Assembly: GCF_964204645.1 (NCBI RefSeq)
Contig: NC_134029.1
Span: 18,122,450 to 18,186,449 of the forward strand
DNA from: Tubulanus polymorphus
Taxonomy: Eukaryota; Nemertea; Palaeonemertea; Tubulaniformes; Tubulanidae
DNA: 64,000 nt
Direction: 5' to 3'
Shown: in pieces, positions 1 to 9,693 of the stretch
Layout of the letters: each line of letters begins with the position of its first letter
Numbering within the stretch: the stretch's first letter is position 1
Notes under the pieces: model-generated
Told to the model about the DNA's origin: nothing
The model's database searches: none
What the model saw: the letters and a program-made list of their open reading frames with translations, nothing else
Made by a program: the position numbers and the translations under genes

Positions 1-184
1 GTCACTGTTTTATGAGGGTTAGGGCCCGGACCCATGGAGAAGATAGAGGGCGACTAGCTGACCAAGAGTTCCACTTAAGACCCGAAATCATTAATAATAA
101 TCATAATATTAATATATTAGTTGTGGTACATATCTCCACGAGATGGTACCTAAGTCGAACGAATTGGATTTAGGTACCCTGTTT

Positions 185-225
185 GTTGGATTTATGTACC
201 TTGAATGAAGGTACATAAATCCAAC
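185..225. repeat. Perfect inverted repeat (hairpin)
   Basis: Two 18-base arms (185-202 and 208-225) are exact reverse complements around a 5-base loop. They sit among further copies of a GGTACC-containing word (about 145-240). It could be a MITE end or a cruciform; no coding potential is seen. Confidence 0.85.
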
Positions 226-274
226 CGTCATTGGGTACCATTTGTTTCGCAAAAAACTTCTAATTCATAAAACA

Positions 275-780
275 GATCCACCGCACGGATCACTCCGCAA
301 CAAGGTAGCTCTCTTAAAAAAGCATGAGTTTTCTCAGCAAATTTTATTATCTAATATAAGGAAACGAACGTCAACACATTTTGACTGCACTATTCATTTC
401 GACATGTTTTCAAATTGATCCGGTCTCCAGATTGTCCCGAAGCGATGACGCTCTCTTGAAAAGCATGAGTTTTCTCAGCAAATTTTATTATCTAGTATAA
501 GGAAACGAACGTCAACACGCTATGACTGCACTATTTATTTCGACATTTTTATTTAGATCCGTTCTCTGGATCGTCCCGCAGCAAGGACTCTCTCTTGAAA
601 AACATGAGTTCTCTCAACAAATTTTAATATCTAATATAAGGAAACGATCGCAAACACGCTATGACTGCACTATTTATTTCGACATATTTTTAATTAGATC
701 CGTTCTCCGGATCGTCCCGCAGCAAGGACGCTCTCTTGTAAAAACACAAGGATTCTTACAAAAAAAGTTTTATTTTTTAT
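275..780. repeat. ~140-bp tandem repeat, about 3.6 units
   Basis: Units begin at about 275, 417, 556 and 697, each with a GATCC word, a CGTCCCGCAGCAAGG-type segment, a CTCTCTTG segment and a TGACTGCACTATT segment. Spacing is 139-142 bases, and the last unit stops near 780. An open frame at 522-782 merely translates two units and is not a gene. It looks like a short satellite or the internal repeats of a larger element. Confidence 0.85.
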
Positions 781-879
781 AAAACACTCAATAAACTATG
801 AATATCGCTCATCAATATCTCATCCCACGTAACGGATCTAACAAACAGTGGAGCCTCTCGCCCGGAAGTTCACACCTTG

Positions 880-1223
880 ACGTCCAGGCATGATATGACG
901 CCCAGGACTAATTATCACAATTAGTGCCAGCACGGTGACATAGAGCACGCCCGACCAATGCATTACTTGCATAGGGCCCCTATGTCGCCGTACACGAGTC
1001 TACTATGCCCTAATACACTGGACTAATTACCCCGACCGAGACACACCCCCAAGCCCGACTATAAAGACCGGCCCAAAACCTCCACTGTCCTAGAATCCTT
1101 CAGTTACTGACGAAGATACTATCAATCGAAACGTTTAACTTACGATGAGATACAACAACCGACCGCACCAACGCGGCAGGGAGCTGACCCCAGATCGCCG
1201 CCGGCCTACCAACCAGAGCCAGT
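880..1223 (+). mobile_element. Probable 5' end fragment of a Penelope-like retroelement
   Basis: A TATAAA box at 1060-1065 is followed about 40 bases later by a hammerhead-like motif (1102-1140), then an ATG at 1145 that opens an Arg/Pro-rich frame. This layout of promoter, ribozyme-like motif and ORF start is known for Penelope-like elements. The frame runs into helicase-like sequence near 1224, so the fragment is truncated there. Assignment to the same family as the elements at 4.1-6.4 and 9.3-13.1 kb is not established. 781-880 holds nothing recognisable. Confidence 0.4.
1102..1140 (+). ncRNA. Hammerhead-ribozyme-like motif (PLE type)
   Basis: The conserved core CTGACGA is at 1107-1113 and GAAA at 1128-1131. 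Stem I is AGTTA (1102-1106) paired with TAACT (1136-1140). A short helix II is GAT/ATC. Stem III is the minimal AC/GT pair, with cleavage expected after T1135. Penelope-like elements are known to carry hammerheads with very short stem III. One extra base (A1114) lies between the core and helix II, which may weaken activity. Confidence 0.5.
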
Positions 1224-2627
1224 TACCCCCTGTAAAAAATGTATTGTACAATGACGATGGAAAAATGGCGTTTGAATCAGTTCTATGGGATCAGACCATT
1301 GTTCACACAACTTGTCACAGTAATGAGACAAAAGGATAAATTCTTTGCTCAGGTAGGCTAAAAAGTTTATGCTGTTTTGATACATGCCATGTCTATTGTT
1401 ACTTGAAAAGGATTTCTTTATAATAGGTTGTAAATGAAGTCAGCAAAGGCTATTGCTCTGCTGAGACAATAGATTTTCTAAAGGAACTTTCATGTAAAGA
1501 AAGCTACGCAAGTGAAACTATTTGCTACAAACACTGAAGCTCAAGTTGAAAATTCAGAATGTGTATTCAATGTGAGTATCATCTCATCTCATTTCTAAAG
1601 CGAAATTGTCCAGTAATGTTAATGGTCAACTTGACAGATGATCTGGTCAATAGCTCCCTCGGCTATGTCAAGGATTTTACTGATGCGGGACCAATCGTTC
1701 ATTGGGCCGATGCCGAAATCACTATGTTAATGAAACGGCATAATTTTACAAGTGAGTCAATAAAGATAACGAGTAACACATTCTTTTTATCTATGATGAT
1801 GTATACAGCGCATAGAGCTGACTTTAATAACAAGAAACATAATTTTAAAAAGAATGAAAAATAAACTGAAAATGATTTTAAAACTGTTGAGAAATTAAAG
1901 ATTTAAAATAGAAATTAAGTATCAAATGAAAGTATAGTAATCTTTGCTCAGATACATTAAGATTGCATCATTTGCTGTACAATAGAACAAAAATTTATAC
2001 ATGTATCACAATTCAGTAAAAATTGTTTTTCAGTCTTCGATCCATCACAAGACCATATAATTGCAGAGAGGTTGCAGATACCCATTGTGCTGACTTTCGC
2101 GTTTACTGTCCATAAGGCACAGGGCATGACTTGTTCGAGTGTTACAGTTGATTGTACCCTCATTAACCGTCCAGGACAACTGGGTGTTGCGATTGGAAGA
2201 GTTACAAACTCTGATGGATTGCGACTGAAAAACTTTTCCGAGCAATGCATCATCAAACTGCGTTTGGTTGATGAATTTTACGAGTGCCGTTCGAACATTA
2301 TGTCCCAAAATTTATCTTGTTGTCGAAATATACTTTCTAATTAAGATATTATTGATTGAAATTGAATCAGAACCTGTACATCACTTACCCCCAGATTTCA
2401 AGACTGAAAATGTTACTAGTAGTACAAAACCTAAACGAGCTCGACTACTGAATCAATATATATGCCCTGAACGTCAACAGCCGTGGTCTGAAAACAGTGG
2501 GGAATGGATTGCATGCGATAGGTGTAATCGGTGGTTTTACCGATTTTGCGCCGAACTATTCGATGATGATGAATGGGAATTTCTGAATGGAAACAAGGAT
2601 GAAGAATTCATTTGCAGTTATTGCTGA
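1224..2627 (+). pseudogene. PIF1-like DNA helicase C-terminal half with PHD finger (decayed, spliced)
   Basis: Four helicase blocks can be followed. Exon 1224-1352 has MAFESVLW followed by a RQKDKFF segment. An intron at 1353-1426 (GTAGGC to TAATAG) joins FFAQ to VVNEVSKG. A block near 1512-1577 reads LFATNTEA, and 1601-1751 carries CPVMLMVNLTDDLVN. An intron at 1752-2033 (GTGAGT to TTTTTCAG) then joins in frame to VLTFAFTVHKAQG and GQLGVAIGRV, the last helicase motifs of the PIF1/RecD family. The same protein probably ran on into a PHD finger (about 2455-2627: ACDRCNRWFYRFC, FICSYC), with Tyr where PHD usually has His and an incomplete first Cys pair. There are frameshifts near 1510, 1578-1600 and 2300-2344, a missing stretch of the helicase, and no Walker A region. 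It is broken. It may be the helicase gene of a mobile element or a host-gene fragment; the tyrosine recombinase lies 0.45 kb downstream. Confidence 0.7.
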
Positions 2628-2745
2628 TAAATCAGGAGTAGGTAAGGTTCATTAAACATGCAACTGTTTTTTATAATTATAACTGCATTATTGAAGTGTG
2701 GAGATGTTGTAATAGATACTAATTAATGTTTTAATTTACCTTTGA

Positions 2746-3027
2746 TTGGAAATATCCATCATCACAAAGTCAAATACAACCAATTCAACTACTCCTCAGA
2801 CAACATCTCAGACATCAAAACCGGAAGAAACTACGATGAAAACTCCCCAGAAAGATACGTCCAATTCAACTAATTCAACTACTCCTAGAAAAACACCCCA
2901 AAAGTTTTCCAGCAACCAAGTCCTCGAGCAAGTTGTTTCAAGTCCAGTGCCCAGTTGTACGTTCATACAACAACCTAGCCCTAACCCCAGGACAGTAAAT
3001 TATAACGTTACATTTCAGATCTATTAA
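2746..3027 (+). CDS. Unrecognised Ser/Thr-rich short ORF
   Basis: A 93-codon frame starting with a TTG start (no ATG), dominated by Ser, Thr, Pro and Gln (NSTNSTTP, SQTSKPEE). It lies between the PHD segment and the recombinase exons on the same strand. Composition suggests a disordered linker. It could be a linker exon of the downstream recombinase protein, since it ends close to a TTTCAG acceptor-like site (about 3016), or simply open by chance. No domain is recognised. Confidence 0.25.
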   Translation: MEISIITKSNTTNSTTPQTTSQTSKPEETTMKTPQKDTSNSTNSTTPRKTPQKFSSNQVLEQVVSSPVPSCTFIQQPSPNPRTVNYNVTFQIY

Positions 3028-3063
3028 GCGCGTTTCGTGAATGGTTGACGGGTCTGAAGATAT

Positions 3064-3900
3064 GTGAATGCAGATAGCGAAAAAAGACAAAAGATAAAAG
3101 ACCAACAAATTCAACAACTTCGTGATGCTCTACAAGCAACAGATTATTATTTAGCTGCATCCAGATTGAAACGATTCTATTTCTCACTCGTTGAAGATGG
3201 CCGCAAGGCTTCGACTGCTTCGGTGTATATGAACACAATGTCAGAATTTTTGACATTTCTCGCCGATGTAAGTACAGTGTAAATTCGGTACTGGCTTATC
3301 CCTAGTTCTTCAATTGATGCACTCTTTTCATTCAGAGACCCTTAGAATCGTTGCAACAGCGGAGCGATCTGCAACAATTGGAGAAGATGCTTGCTCATTG
3401 GCGAAAGTTACTAAATAAGACTAAAGAAATTAAGACTGCTGGCAAAGTGAAGCAAGTGACAATGTCCCAGTTTACAGCAATCAGGAATCACATGATAACT
3501 CATGTTTGCAGTCAGAATGCACAGCATGCTGGTGTTGTTAATCATCTGACCTGTAGAGGGGAAGAACAGGAAGAGGAGTTGTATTACGTAACAGTAAGTA
3601 ATACTAATCATATTCAAGTTTCCCTAGCCAACACAGCTTTCATATATAAAAATTCATTATTGGAGTTCCTGACATTTTTTCTGATGTAAGTACTTATATA
3701 GTGTGTATTGTTAACTAAGTTTCACGGTTATGCCTAGCCATATAATTTACAAAGTTTCACGGTTATGCCTAGCCAATATGCAAAGTTTCAAGGTTATGCC
3801 TAGCCTTAACTTTTATTATTTATGCAGGTGACCAGTGACGCCGAACGTGGACATAAGACGTTTCGACTTGTGGGGGGTTATTGTATGCTTCACCAGTAAT
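3064..3900 (+). pseudogene. Tyrosine-recombinase-like gene, three exons, catalytic Arg lost
   Basis: Exon 3064-3267 ends SEFLTFLAD. An intron (3268-3335, GTAAGTACAG to TTCATTCAG) joins in frame to exon 3336-3593, which reads MSQFTAIRNHMITHV then NAQHAGVVNHLT. A second intron (3594-3827, GTAAGTA to TTATGCAG) joins to VTSDAERGHKTFRLVGG. The protein matches the better preserved recombinase at 16.6-17.5 kb, where the box reads GARAGSIINMT and the lysine strand QHKTQ. Here the catalytic Arg position is His (CAT), and the frame stops at 3897, so it is inactive. C2H2-linked, Crypton-like YR proteins of animals are the closest type I know. The C-terminal boxes are missing; a K/TP-rich segment and then a PLE follow. 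Confidence 0.6.
3716..3807 (+). repeat. Three-copy ~35-bp minisatellite inside an intron
   Basis: The word AAGTTTCACGGTTATGCCTA recurs three times with one C/A change in the last copy. All copies lie inside the second intron of the recombinase-like gene. Confidence 0.85.
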
Positions 3901-4147
3901 CTTAAAAAAACTTTTGGACCTATATGTTGAGAAAATCCTTCCGTCGACAAAGTTGACTCTGTTGAAAAAGATGACTCCGTCGAAAAAGATGACTCCGTCG
4001 AAAAAGTTGACTCCGACGAAAAGTTCTATGAAAATTCGTGAACCGAAAGAAGCTGCGAATCCAGCCCCGGCTCCTGTCCCGGCAATTCAGTTGCGTCGGA
4101 ATCAACCGGACTGGAACGACTTCCAGTATGCACGATTTTGGCCTTGA
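3881..4147 (+). pseudogene. Lys/Thr-Pro repeat plus PAPAP-PDWN segment shared with 13.5 kb
   Basis: The frame carries repeated KKMTPSKK words, then NPAPAPVPAIQ and QPDWNDFQYA. The same combination (KVTPLKKSKS, LAPAPAPV, NPDWNEFEYA) occurs at 13.49-13.64 kb, near the start of the second recombinase locus. It therefore looks like a fragment of the recombinase-family N-terminal region, here ending where PLE copy 1 begins. The order relative to the recombinase differs between the two loci, so this may be the head of a second, mostly deleted copy. No function is assigned. Confidence 0.5.
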
Positions 4148-4169
4148 TGACTTTTTTGGCCTTTGACTT

Positions 4170-5155
4170 TGGAAATTCCGCTGTCAGACTCTGTCTGACA
4201 AATTGTTTAACTCTGCATAACCCGCCCACTTCCCTTTCTCATTCCAGGTCCCACCACCAGGAGGCACCCACGGAGCCGAAGATTCGTCCGCCGCCAAGAC
4301 CGAGCCGGAAGATTCGACAGTCCGCAACGCCTGCATCAACCGCAGTCACGCCCGCTGCGCCACCTTCTTTTTCTAATTCAAGGTCACCAAATAGAAGCTA
4401 CGCTGATGTCAACAGGACGCCACCAACCAGAATGGCGCCACAACCGAGAAGTCCGATGCCGACACCACTGCCATGAAGTCTGACGCCGCCGCCTAGACAC
4501 CTGCCGCCGCAGAGAACGCCGACCGCACCAACCAGCAGTCCGATACCGTCTCTTCTTCTCTTTCCAGCTCTCAGTCTCTTTACAGGTCACCAGGGTGCTT
4601 ACTGCCAGCACCAGCGCAAATTGCGACACCAACACCGAGACCGATGGCGCCCCAGGAAGTTCGCTGTCATCCGAGGACGAATCGGAAGAAACAGGATTGG
4701 AGTCTGCCACCAACCCAGCGACCCATTCTGGTGATTGGTGACTCAAACCTGAGTAACATCACATCAAGCCGCCGTCCGGATGACGTCCAGATCGAGAGCT
4801 TCCCCGGCAACAAGGCGTCTCATCTCGCCGACCTGATCGAAGCTGTACCGGAGCGCTAAGATTGCCCAGACACGGTGATCATCAGCGTCGGAATCAACGA
4901 CTGCGACTACAACTTCGAAGCTACCACCAGGAAGACTCATCAACGGCGCAGTCCGAAAGTACCAGCACTTGTTCGTCCACTTCGTTCAACAAAACACAAC
5001 CCGAAAATTCAACGAATTCCTCGAGAACCACGACGACGTCACCGCGATACGACCAATCGATGATCGAAGCTTCAGAGTTGTTGGAGACGGGATCCACTGG
5101 GGACCATGGCACAGCTAACACCCTGCGGGACCACTGGCTCAGTGGTTTAAACTAA
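4170..5155 (+). pseudogene. SGNH-hydrolase-like ORF of PLE copy 1 (frameshifted)
   Basis: The same Pro-rich N-terminus (PKIRPPPRPSRKIRQ, RSYADVNRTPP) and SGNH domain as the intact ORF at 9694-10797, but split over frames by indels. The GDSN block (PILVIGDSNLSNI) is near 4725-4765, the GIN block near 4890, and the last block near 5090 reads GDGIHW in frame 3, while the frame of the earlier block reads through differently. A deletion of about 50 bases lies near 4985-5010, and an in-frame stop follows the proline region near 4475. It cannot make a full protein. It still shows that the hydrolase ORF belongs to the family and is not a one-off capture. Confidence 0.75.
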
Positions 5156-5240
5156 GTATCAGTGAGACCAACGGGTCCACTATTGGTGAGTTAAATCAAC
5201 CGGAATTAACCAATGTTTCTCTTATTTCCTCCATTTCCAG

Positions 5241-6283
5241 GTCCGACGAACACGACGAAACGGCATCAAACCAAGCGCGACGCGATCCGGTCACCGCTCT
5301 CGGGAGCCCGGTGGTCAACCTCACACGTTCACTCCGCATAAGTCCGGCGCAACATCAGCTACTCCGAAAGGGCCTCAATTATCGCCCGACTCCGAAAATC
5401 GGTTCTGATGCCGCCGCGACCGAGCGCACCAAGGGAGTGTGCCGATTCAACCGGCTAGTGAAACTCAACCATCACTTCCGAGACAAACCGGACTGCGAGG
5501 CTCCGCGTTTCCGTCTGCCCAGCAGTTGGGCTCCGGATACAATAGAACCAGTAATCGCCGAGTTCTGCAACGACGCGCACAAATTGGCTCAACAATCTTA
5601 TCTTACCTCACTCCGAAGCCAACCGAACCCTAGCCCGTAACATCCAAACCAGATTTACGGAACTGGCTACGGCCACCGGCCGGTCGGACGAGGTAACCAC
5701 GGTCACCGCCTACACCAAGCACAAGAGTCTCAAAGATCTCCTAACTTCGTCGCAGCTCAAACCCACGGAGCCACCCCCTCCCCGAGTCCCCTCTTCACCG
5801 CATCGTAACAGAAATACTTCCGTTGTTTCCAATTCTTCTATTTCCAGGTCTACTCAAAGAACTCCGTCAACCCGACGTCAAGGCACCAAGAAATGCAGAA
5901 CACCGAGATGTCGTATGTCACTCGTCCGAGAAACAACCGTTTGCCGCAGCCACAACAAAATGCACGCGATCCGCAGCACAATCAATTGCGCGACCCGTGA
6001 AATTGTATACTGCATCGAATGCACCAAGTGCAACATGCTGTACGTCGGCCAAACCGGAATGTCTCTACGAGAACGCGTCACTTATCACGTCTCACGCATC
6101 AGAACGAAGAATTCGACTCCAGTCTCGGACCACTTCAACCAAGTCGATCACCCCCGCGAACACTTTCGGGTGTACGGTCTCCAACACCTACCAGGCTCCA
6201 CGAGACTGATCCGCGAAGCAGCCGAACAAGACTGGATACGACGACTCGACACGAACACGCCCCGAGGCATGAACGTCCCGTAG
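5241..6283 (+). pseudogene. PLE ORF2 remnant: RT N-terminus joined to GIY-YIG nuclease
   Basis: The N-terminal part reads GVCRFNRLVKLNHHF and FRLPSSWAPDTIEPV (to about 5596), then jumps to the post-RT spacer (TRFTELATATG near 5655), with all catalytic RT motifs deleted. The C-terminus keeps CRTPRC, the Cys cluster YCIECTKC and the nuclease core MLYVGQTGMSLRERV, followed by a Glu in REAAEQDW. These are the GIY-like, Arg and Glu positions expected of the GIY-YIG family, which in PLEs nicks the target for priming. At least three frame changes make it non-functional. The nuclease stop is at 6281-6283. Confidence 0.75.
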
Positions 6284-6348
6284 ACCGCCTCACTACAACA
6301 ATTAACTCTTACTACTTTTTTACAGGGATAACCCGCTGCCCGTGCACT

Positions 6349-6410
6349 AGTGGGGTCTCCAAACCTTCGGTTTGGTCCCCTAACCTCTATCTCTAAACCT
6401 AACCTTAGCC
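6349..6410 (+). repeat. 3' terminal hairpin of PLE copy 1
   Basis: GGGGTCTCCAAACC pairs with GGTTTGGTCCCC around a TTC loop (about 6349-6378), followed by TAACCTC/TAAACCTAACC words. The same hairpin occurs at about 13028-13057 in copy 2, and the copies diverge just after it. It therefore marks the element's 3' end. Confidence 0.7.
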
Positions 6411-6659
6411 CGTGCCAGGTTTCCCTCGTAAATTATCTTAACTGATTAATTATTAATCATCAATTTATTTGCAGAATCATCCTCCGTCGCCTGAAGCAGA
6501 AACCCGCTCAGAGACAGAGTACAAAACAAACTCCAAGATCACAAGCTCCACAGGAATCATCAACCTTTTATCTTTTAATTAGTTCTCTCTGCTTTACTTT
6601 GCAAATTCAATCGAAATTCAGTAAGTAAGAAGACAGACCAACTATCAGAAACAGTTAGA

Positions 6660-7300
6660 AAAATAAACAAAAGCGCGATATTGGGAACCGAACCCGCCGC
6701 TGGTACAGACTGGTTGCCTGTCCCAGGACGATAGAAACCGGTAACCAGTCCACCGCTATTATCTATTTCGAAAATATGCGTCAGCTCTGAGATTATATCA
6801 TAGAAACACCCGAAAAGTATTAATTAATCTATTATAAATTTAGAAATAAAGGGAATCTAGAATAGGTAAAAACATTAAGAATATACTCAATTACTAAAAC
6901 GGCGTGCCTGATCGGGACTCGAACCCGCGGCACCCGAATTAAGCTCCGGAGAATACTCGGGAACCATACCCGCCGCACCGAAATTAACCGCTAGTACTGA
7001 CCGGTTGCCGGTGCCCCGCGTTAGACACCGGTAACCAGTCCACCGCTCTTATTTATTTTGAAAATATGCGTCGGCACTAAGATTATATCGTAGAAACATC
7101 TGAAAAGTACTATCGTATCCGTTAAAGATTCAGAATTAAAAGGAATCCAGAATAGGTAAAAAACATTTAGAATAGAACTATTCAATTACTAAACGGCGCC
7201 TGGTCGGTACTCGAACCCGCGGCACCCTAATTAACCTCCGTTAAATCTATAAACGTACGGTCGGGAACCTAACCCGCTACGTCCTAATTAACTATTATCA
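6660..7300 (-). repeat. Diverged tandem tRNA-like (B-box) repeats
   Basis: Read on the minus strand, B-box-like words occur at about 6684-6697 (GCGGGTTCGGTTCCC), 6909-6925 (GGGTTCGAGTCCCG) and 7203-7220 (GGGTTCGAGTACC). Two copies also contain a long inverted repeat, ACTGGTTGCC facing GGTAACCAGT (6709-6749; about 6997-7039). The flanks (AAAATATGCGTC, AGATTATATC) repeat with a ~300-base period. They look like old tRNA-derived SINE or tRNA pseudogene units. No full cloverleaf is convincing, so these are not called tRNA genes. Confidence 0.45.
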
Positions 7301-8590
7301 TATCTACGCGCCAACTCTTGGAACATACTCTATAAAGATCCGGCTATCAAGTTTCAAATTTCTCTAAAACAGACAGTTTATATTCGAATAACAATTCTAA
7401 TGACATCGCTCAAAAGTATTAGTAGCTATATTCAAAAACCGCACTATAGGTTGTAGAAGTATAAGAAGTTTATAGGATAAATAATAGTCCACGGACATCA
7501 ATCACTGTTTACAAGTCACTCATAATTAGTGACCGATCGGCCACCTGCGCCTCTTGACTAATTTATAATTATCCGACTCAATTCTATACAAAATCACAGT
7601 TACGACGCCTTCAAACTCATCAGTTTTTATCAAAGAACACGGCCCAATATTCCCGATTCAAAAAGAGTTTTATATTACGTATATATTTCAGCCTTCGGAT
7701 TAAAGAAGAGATCATAGTGTTTTTGAACCATTCAAACTACGCAAACTTAAACCGATTTACTGAATACCCGCGCTCCGGTCTGAATATATTTGACACATGT
7801 TCAAGATCGGCTCCCCTATACATAGCTTTACTCGATCCTAATAACTCTAAATAAGCGTAGTTTATCTAATAGAATTATATTTAAGAACTTAGAATTAAAA
7901 CAGACGTATTAGTAAGACATTTCTATCAAAACTCATCACCCATAATTAGGGCTAATTAACCACCCGCGCTCACTCAGTAATTTAGATCTTATGGGTTATA
8001 ACTTCCTACTAAATCGCCGATGCGGCGCTGTCTAATTCATCCAATTTTCGGTAGAATACCGCGTAGATATTTCAAAATCCGCTCTTAAAAAGCTTTAGAA
8101 TACGGAGAAAACCTGATTAACTAAGAACCGGATTTCACCATTTACGACTATTTAGTAAACACGCGTATATCGGAATACGCATCGGCCGCGCACCGCTAAT
8201 TAACGCATCTAAACTAATTAGGAATTAAGCAATTTTGAAACTGAACTCGGACATATTTCGAACATTCCGGTTCACGTATATTAATAATACATATTCTAGA
8301 TTTCTCTTTATAGAAAACACTTTGAGTATTTATTAAGTTATATCGAAATAAACTTTTCAACTCTATATTAGACACGCCGTTCTTTAGATCTTTAGAACTA
8401 TACATCAAAGCAAACTATTCAACAGCTAGATCAAGGGCCATAACTAGTGCTGTTTTCTAGTCACTCTGGATCAAAGGCATAATTAGTCAGACCCCTAGTT
8501 TGTCTATTAGCTTGATCACAGAAGTACAATTAGTCTAGATCACAAGGTCTCATATGGTCACTTAACTTCTAACTCAAATACTGTTCACTT
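7300..8590. other. AT-rich non-coding stretch
   Basis: No supported gene. A loosely repeated theme (CATAATTAG followed by a CCACC-GCGC word) appears near 7520 and 7935, suggesting a diverged ~415-base duplication. From about 8400, GATCA-rich short repeats lead into the TATA-containing region. Confidence 0.5.
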
Positions 8591-9276
8591 GTTGCGCGCT
8601 GCGTGTATAAAAACCCATGTCTAATCCTCCTTCACATGAACCGAACGTGTGTTGAGCGAAGAAACGCTGCATACTTGACATTGAAGAGTATGCAGTAATA
8701 CTATTTACTCCCTTTAAATACATGCCTAAATAGATGTATTGTAATTCAATATAACGGAAGAAAATTATTATTTCTTACGCTTAAGACCACTCTATAGCAC
8801 AAATCTAGTACATATTGTACTACAGCATCTATATTTACAAGTAATTAACTACTAAGTACTCGTACTTACTGTGTAAATGTGTCATTTGTTTTTTGTGTAA
8901 AATAATTAGTATATAAATGAAAATAATCAAAACAAAAAAAAGAAAACTATAATAATCATTAAACCGTATGATATGTATAACTAACTACTAACAACGTGCT
9001 CCTGATAGGGACCGAGCAAAACAAAATCCGTAAACAGTAATAACAGTAATAACTTCCGTACACCTTTGCTTGAATCTTTCTATATACACTATATACATTA
9101 TATCACATCACATCACCCACCCCCCCTTAGGCCCATCTCATATTAGTTCAATAAATATCCCTACCACAAAATTAAGCAAAACATGCACCTACGCGCTAGA
9201 ATGTAGGAGAGTGGACACCACTCTCGAAAATTAAAACGCGCTCCGCGCGTTTGTCTCTCTGTCTCTGCTGCTGCTA
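8590..9276 (+). promoter_or_regulatory. TATA-containing leader shared with the pogo element at 25.6 kb
   Basis: TATAAAAACCC at about 8606 is followed by TGAACCGAAC (8638), a TATGCAGTAA word (8690) and, near the end, two tandem hairpins: GAGAGTGG/CCACTCTC and AAACGCGC/GCGCGTTT (about 9207-9251). The same elements in the same order precede the pogo-like transposase at 26.28 kb (25580-26276). The similarity stops where PLE copy 2 starts. The simplest reading is the 5' end of a pogo-family element cut off by the PLE insertion. Confidence 0.5.
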
Positions 9277-9283
9277 GTTCAGC

Positions 9284-9690
9284 ATGAATACTGCACTGAC
9301 ACTGAAGAAGGCAACCTCGCCGAAATATTTATCAATGGAGCGATCTAAGAAGAAACGACCACCAGCTGAGAAGACCAGCAAGGGCGGAGGACGCCCTGAG
9401 CGACACCAGCAACCCGGGATGTCGCCGAAAAACTACTACAGGGCTCTTCAAGTGGCGCACCACCTTGCCCAGTTGAGCTCTGGTCCAAAAGCGATTCGGA
9501 GGAAGGACGATCTGAAGATGTTCCTGCGGCCGGCGGCTTGCACCGAAGCAGTAACGGTGCAGCTGCACGCTGCCGCGGACGTCTGGATGGAGACAGTCGC
9601 GTAAGAGCTGACCATTCATTATGCCGGCACATTTGTAGTGCTAATGGGTGATCCTCTGCCGGACTGTCTGTCAGCACAGGATGTCGCCAT
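9284..9690 (+). pseudogene. N-terminal basic ORF of PLE copy 2
   Basis: The frame opens MNTALTLKKATSPK and continues through a Lys/Arg/Gly-rich stretch to YYRALQVAHHLAQL, and stops at 9602-9604 (GCG TAA). Beyond the stop the same protein seems to continue (TIHYAGTFVVLMGD, PDCLSAQDVAMTWARR) and, after a frame change, merges into the SGNH ORF. The stop lies in CGCGTAAGAGC, which also resembles a splice donor, so an intron or a simple mutation is possible. A nucleic-acid-binding, gag-like role would fit the basic start, but no domain is recognised. Confidence 0.45.
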
Positions 9691-9693
9691 GAC

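Larger units (their letters stand above)
4160..6410 (+). mobile_element. SGNH-type Penelope-like element, copy 1 (RT core deleted)
   Basis: Near-collinear with the element at 9.3-13.1 kb from about 4160 to its 3' end. It retains the Pro-rich/SGNH region, the inter-ORF segment, the N-terminal RT region, the Cys-rich linker, the GIY-YIG nuclease and the 3' hairpin. It lacks the 5' part and about 1.3 kb covering the catalytic RT (junction near 5596). Copy 2 lacks the GIY-YIG core that is present here, so the two complement each other as a record of the family's layout. Confidence 0.8.

Noticed and set aside
522-782. 86-codon ORF in the tandem repeat
   Set aside because: It translates two repeat units; the peptide is itself a repeat and no domain is present.
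6680-7220. Possible tRNA genes on the minus strand
   Set aside because: B-box words are present, but acceptor and D stems do not pair and A boxes are poor; kept only as tRNA-like repeats.
9230-9280. Helitron 3' end (hairpin then CTAG)
   Set aside because: The hairpin and CTAG are about 25 bases apart, CTAG is absent from the paralogue at 26.2 kb, and there is no Rep/helicase coding upstream.
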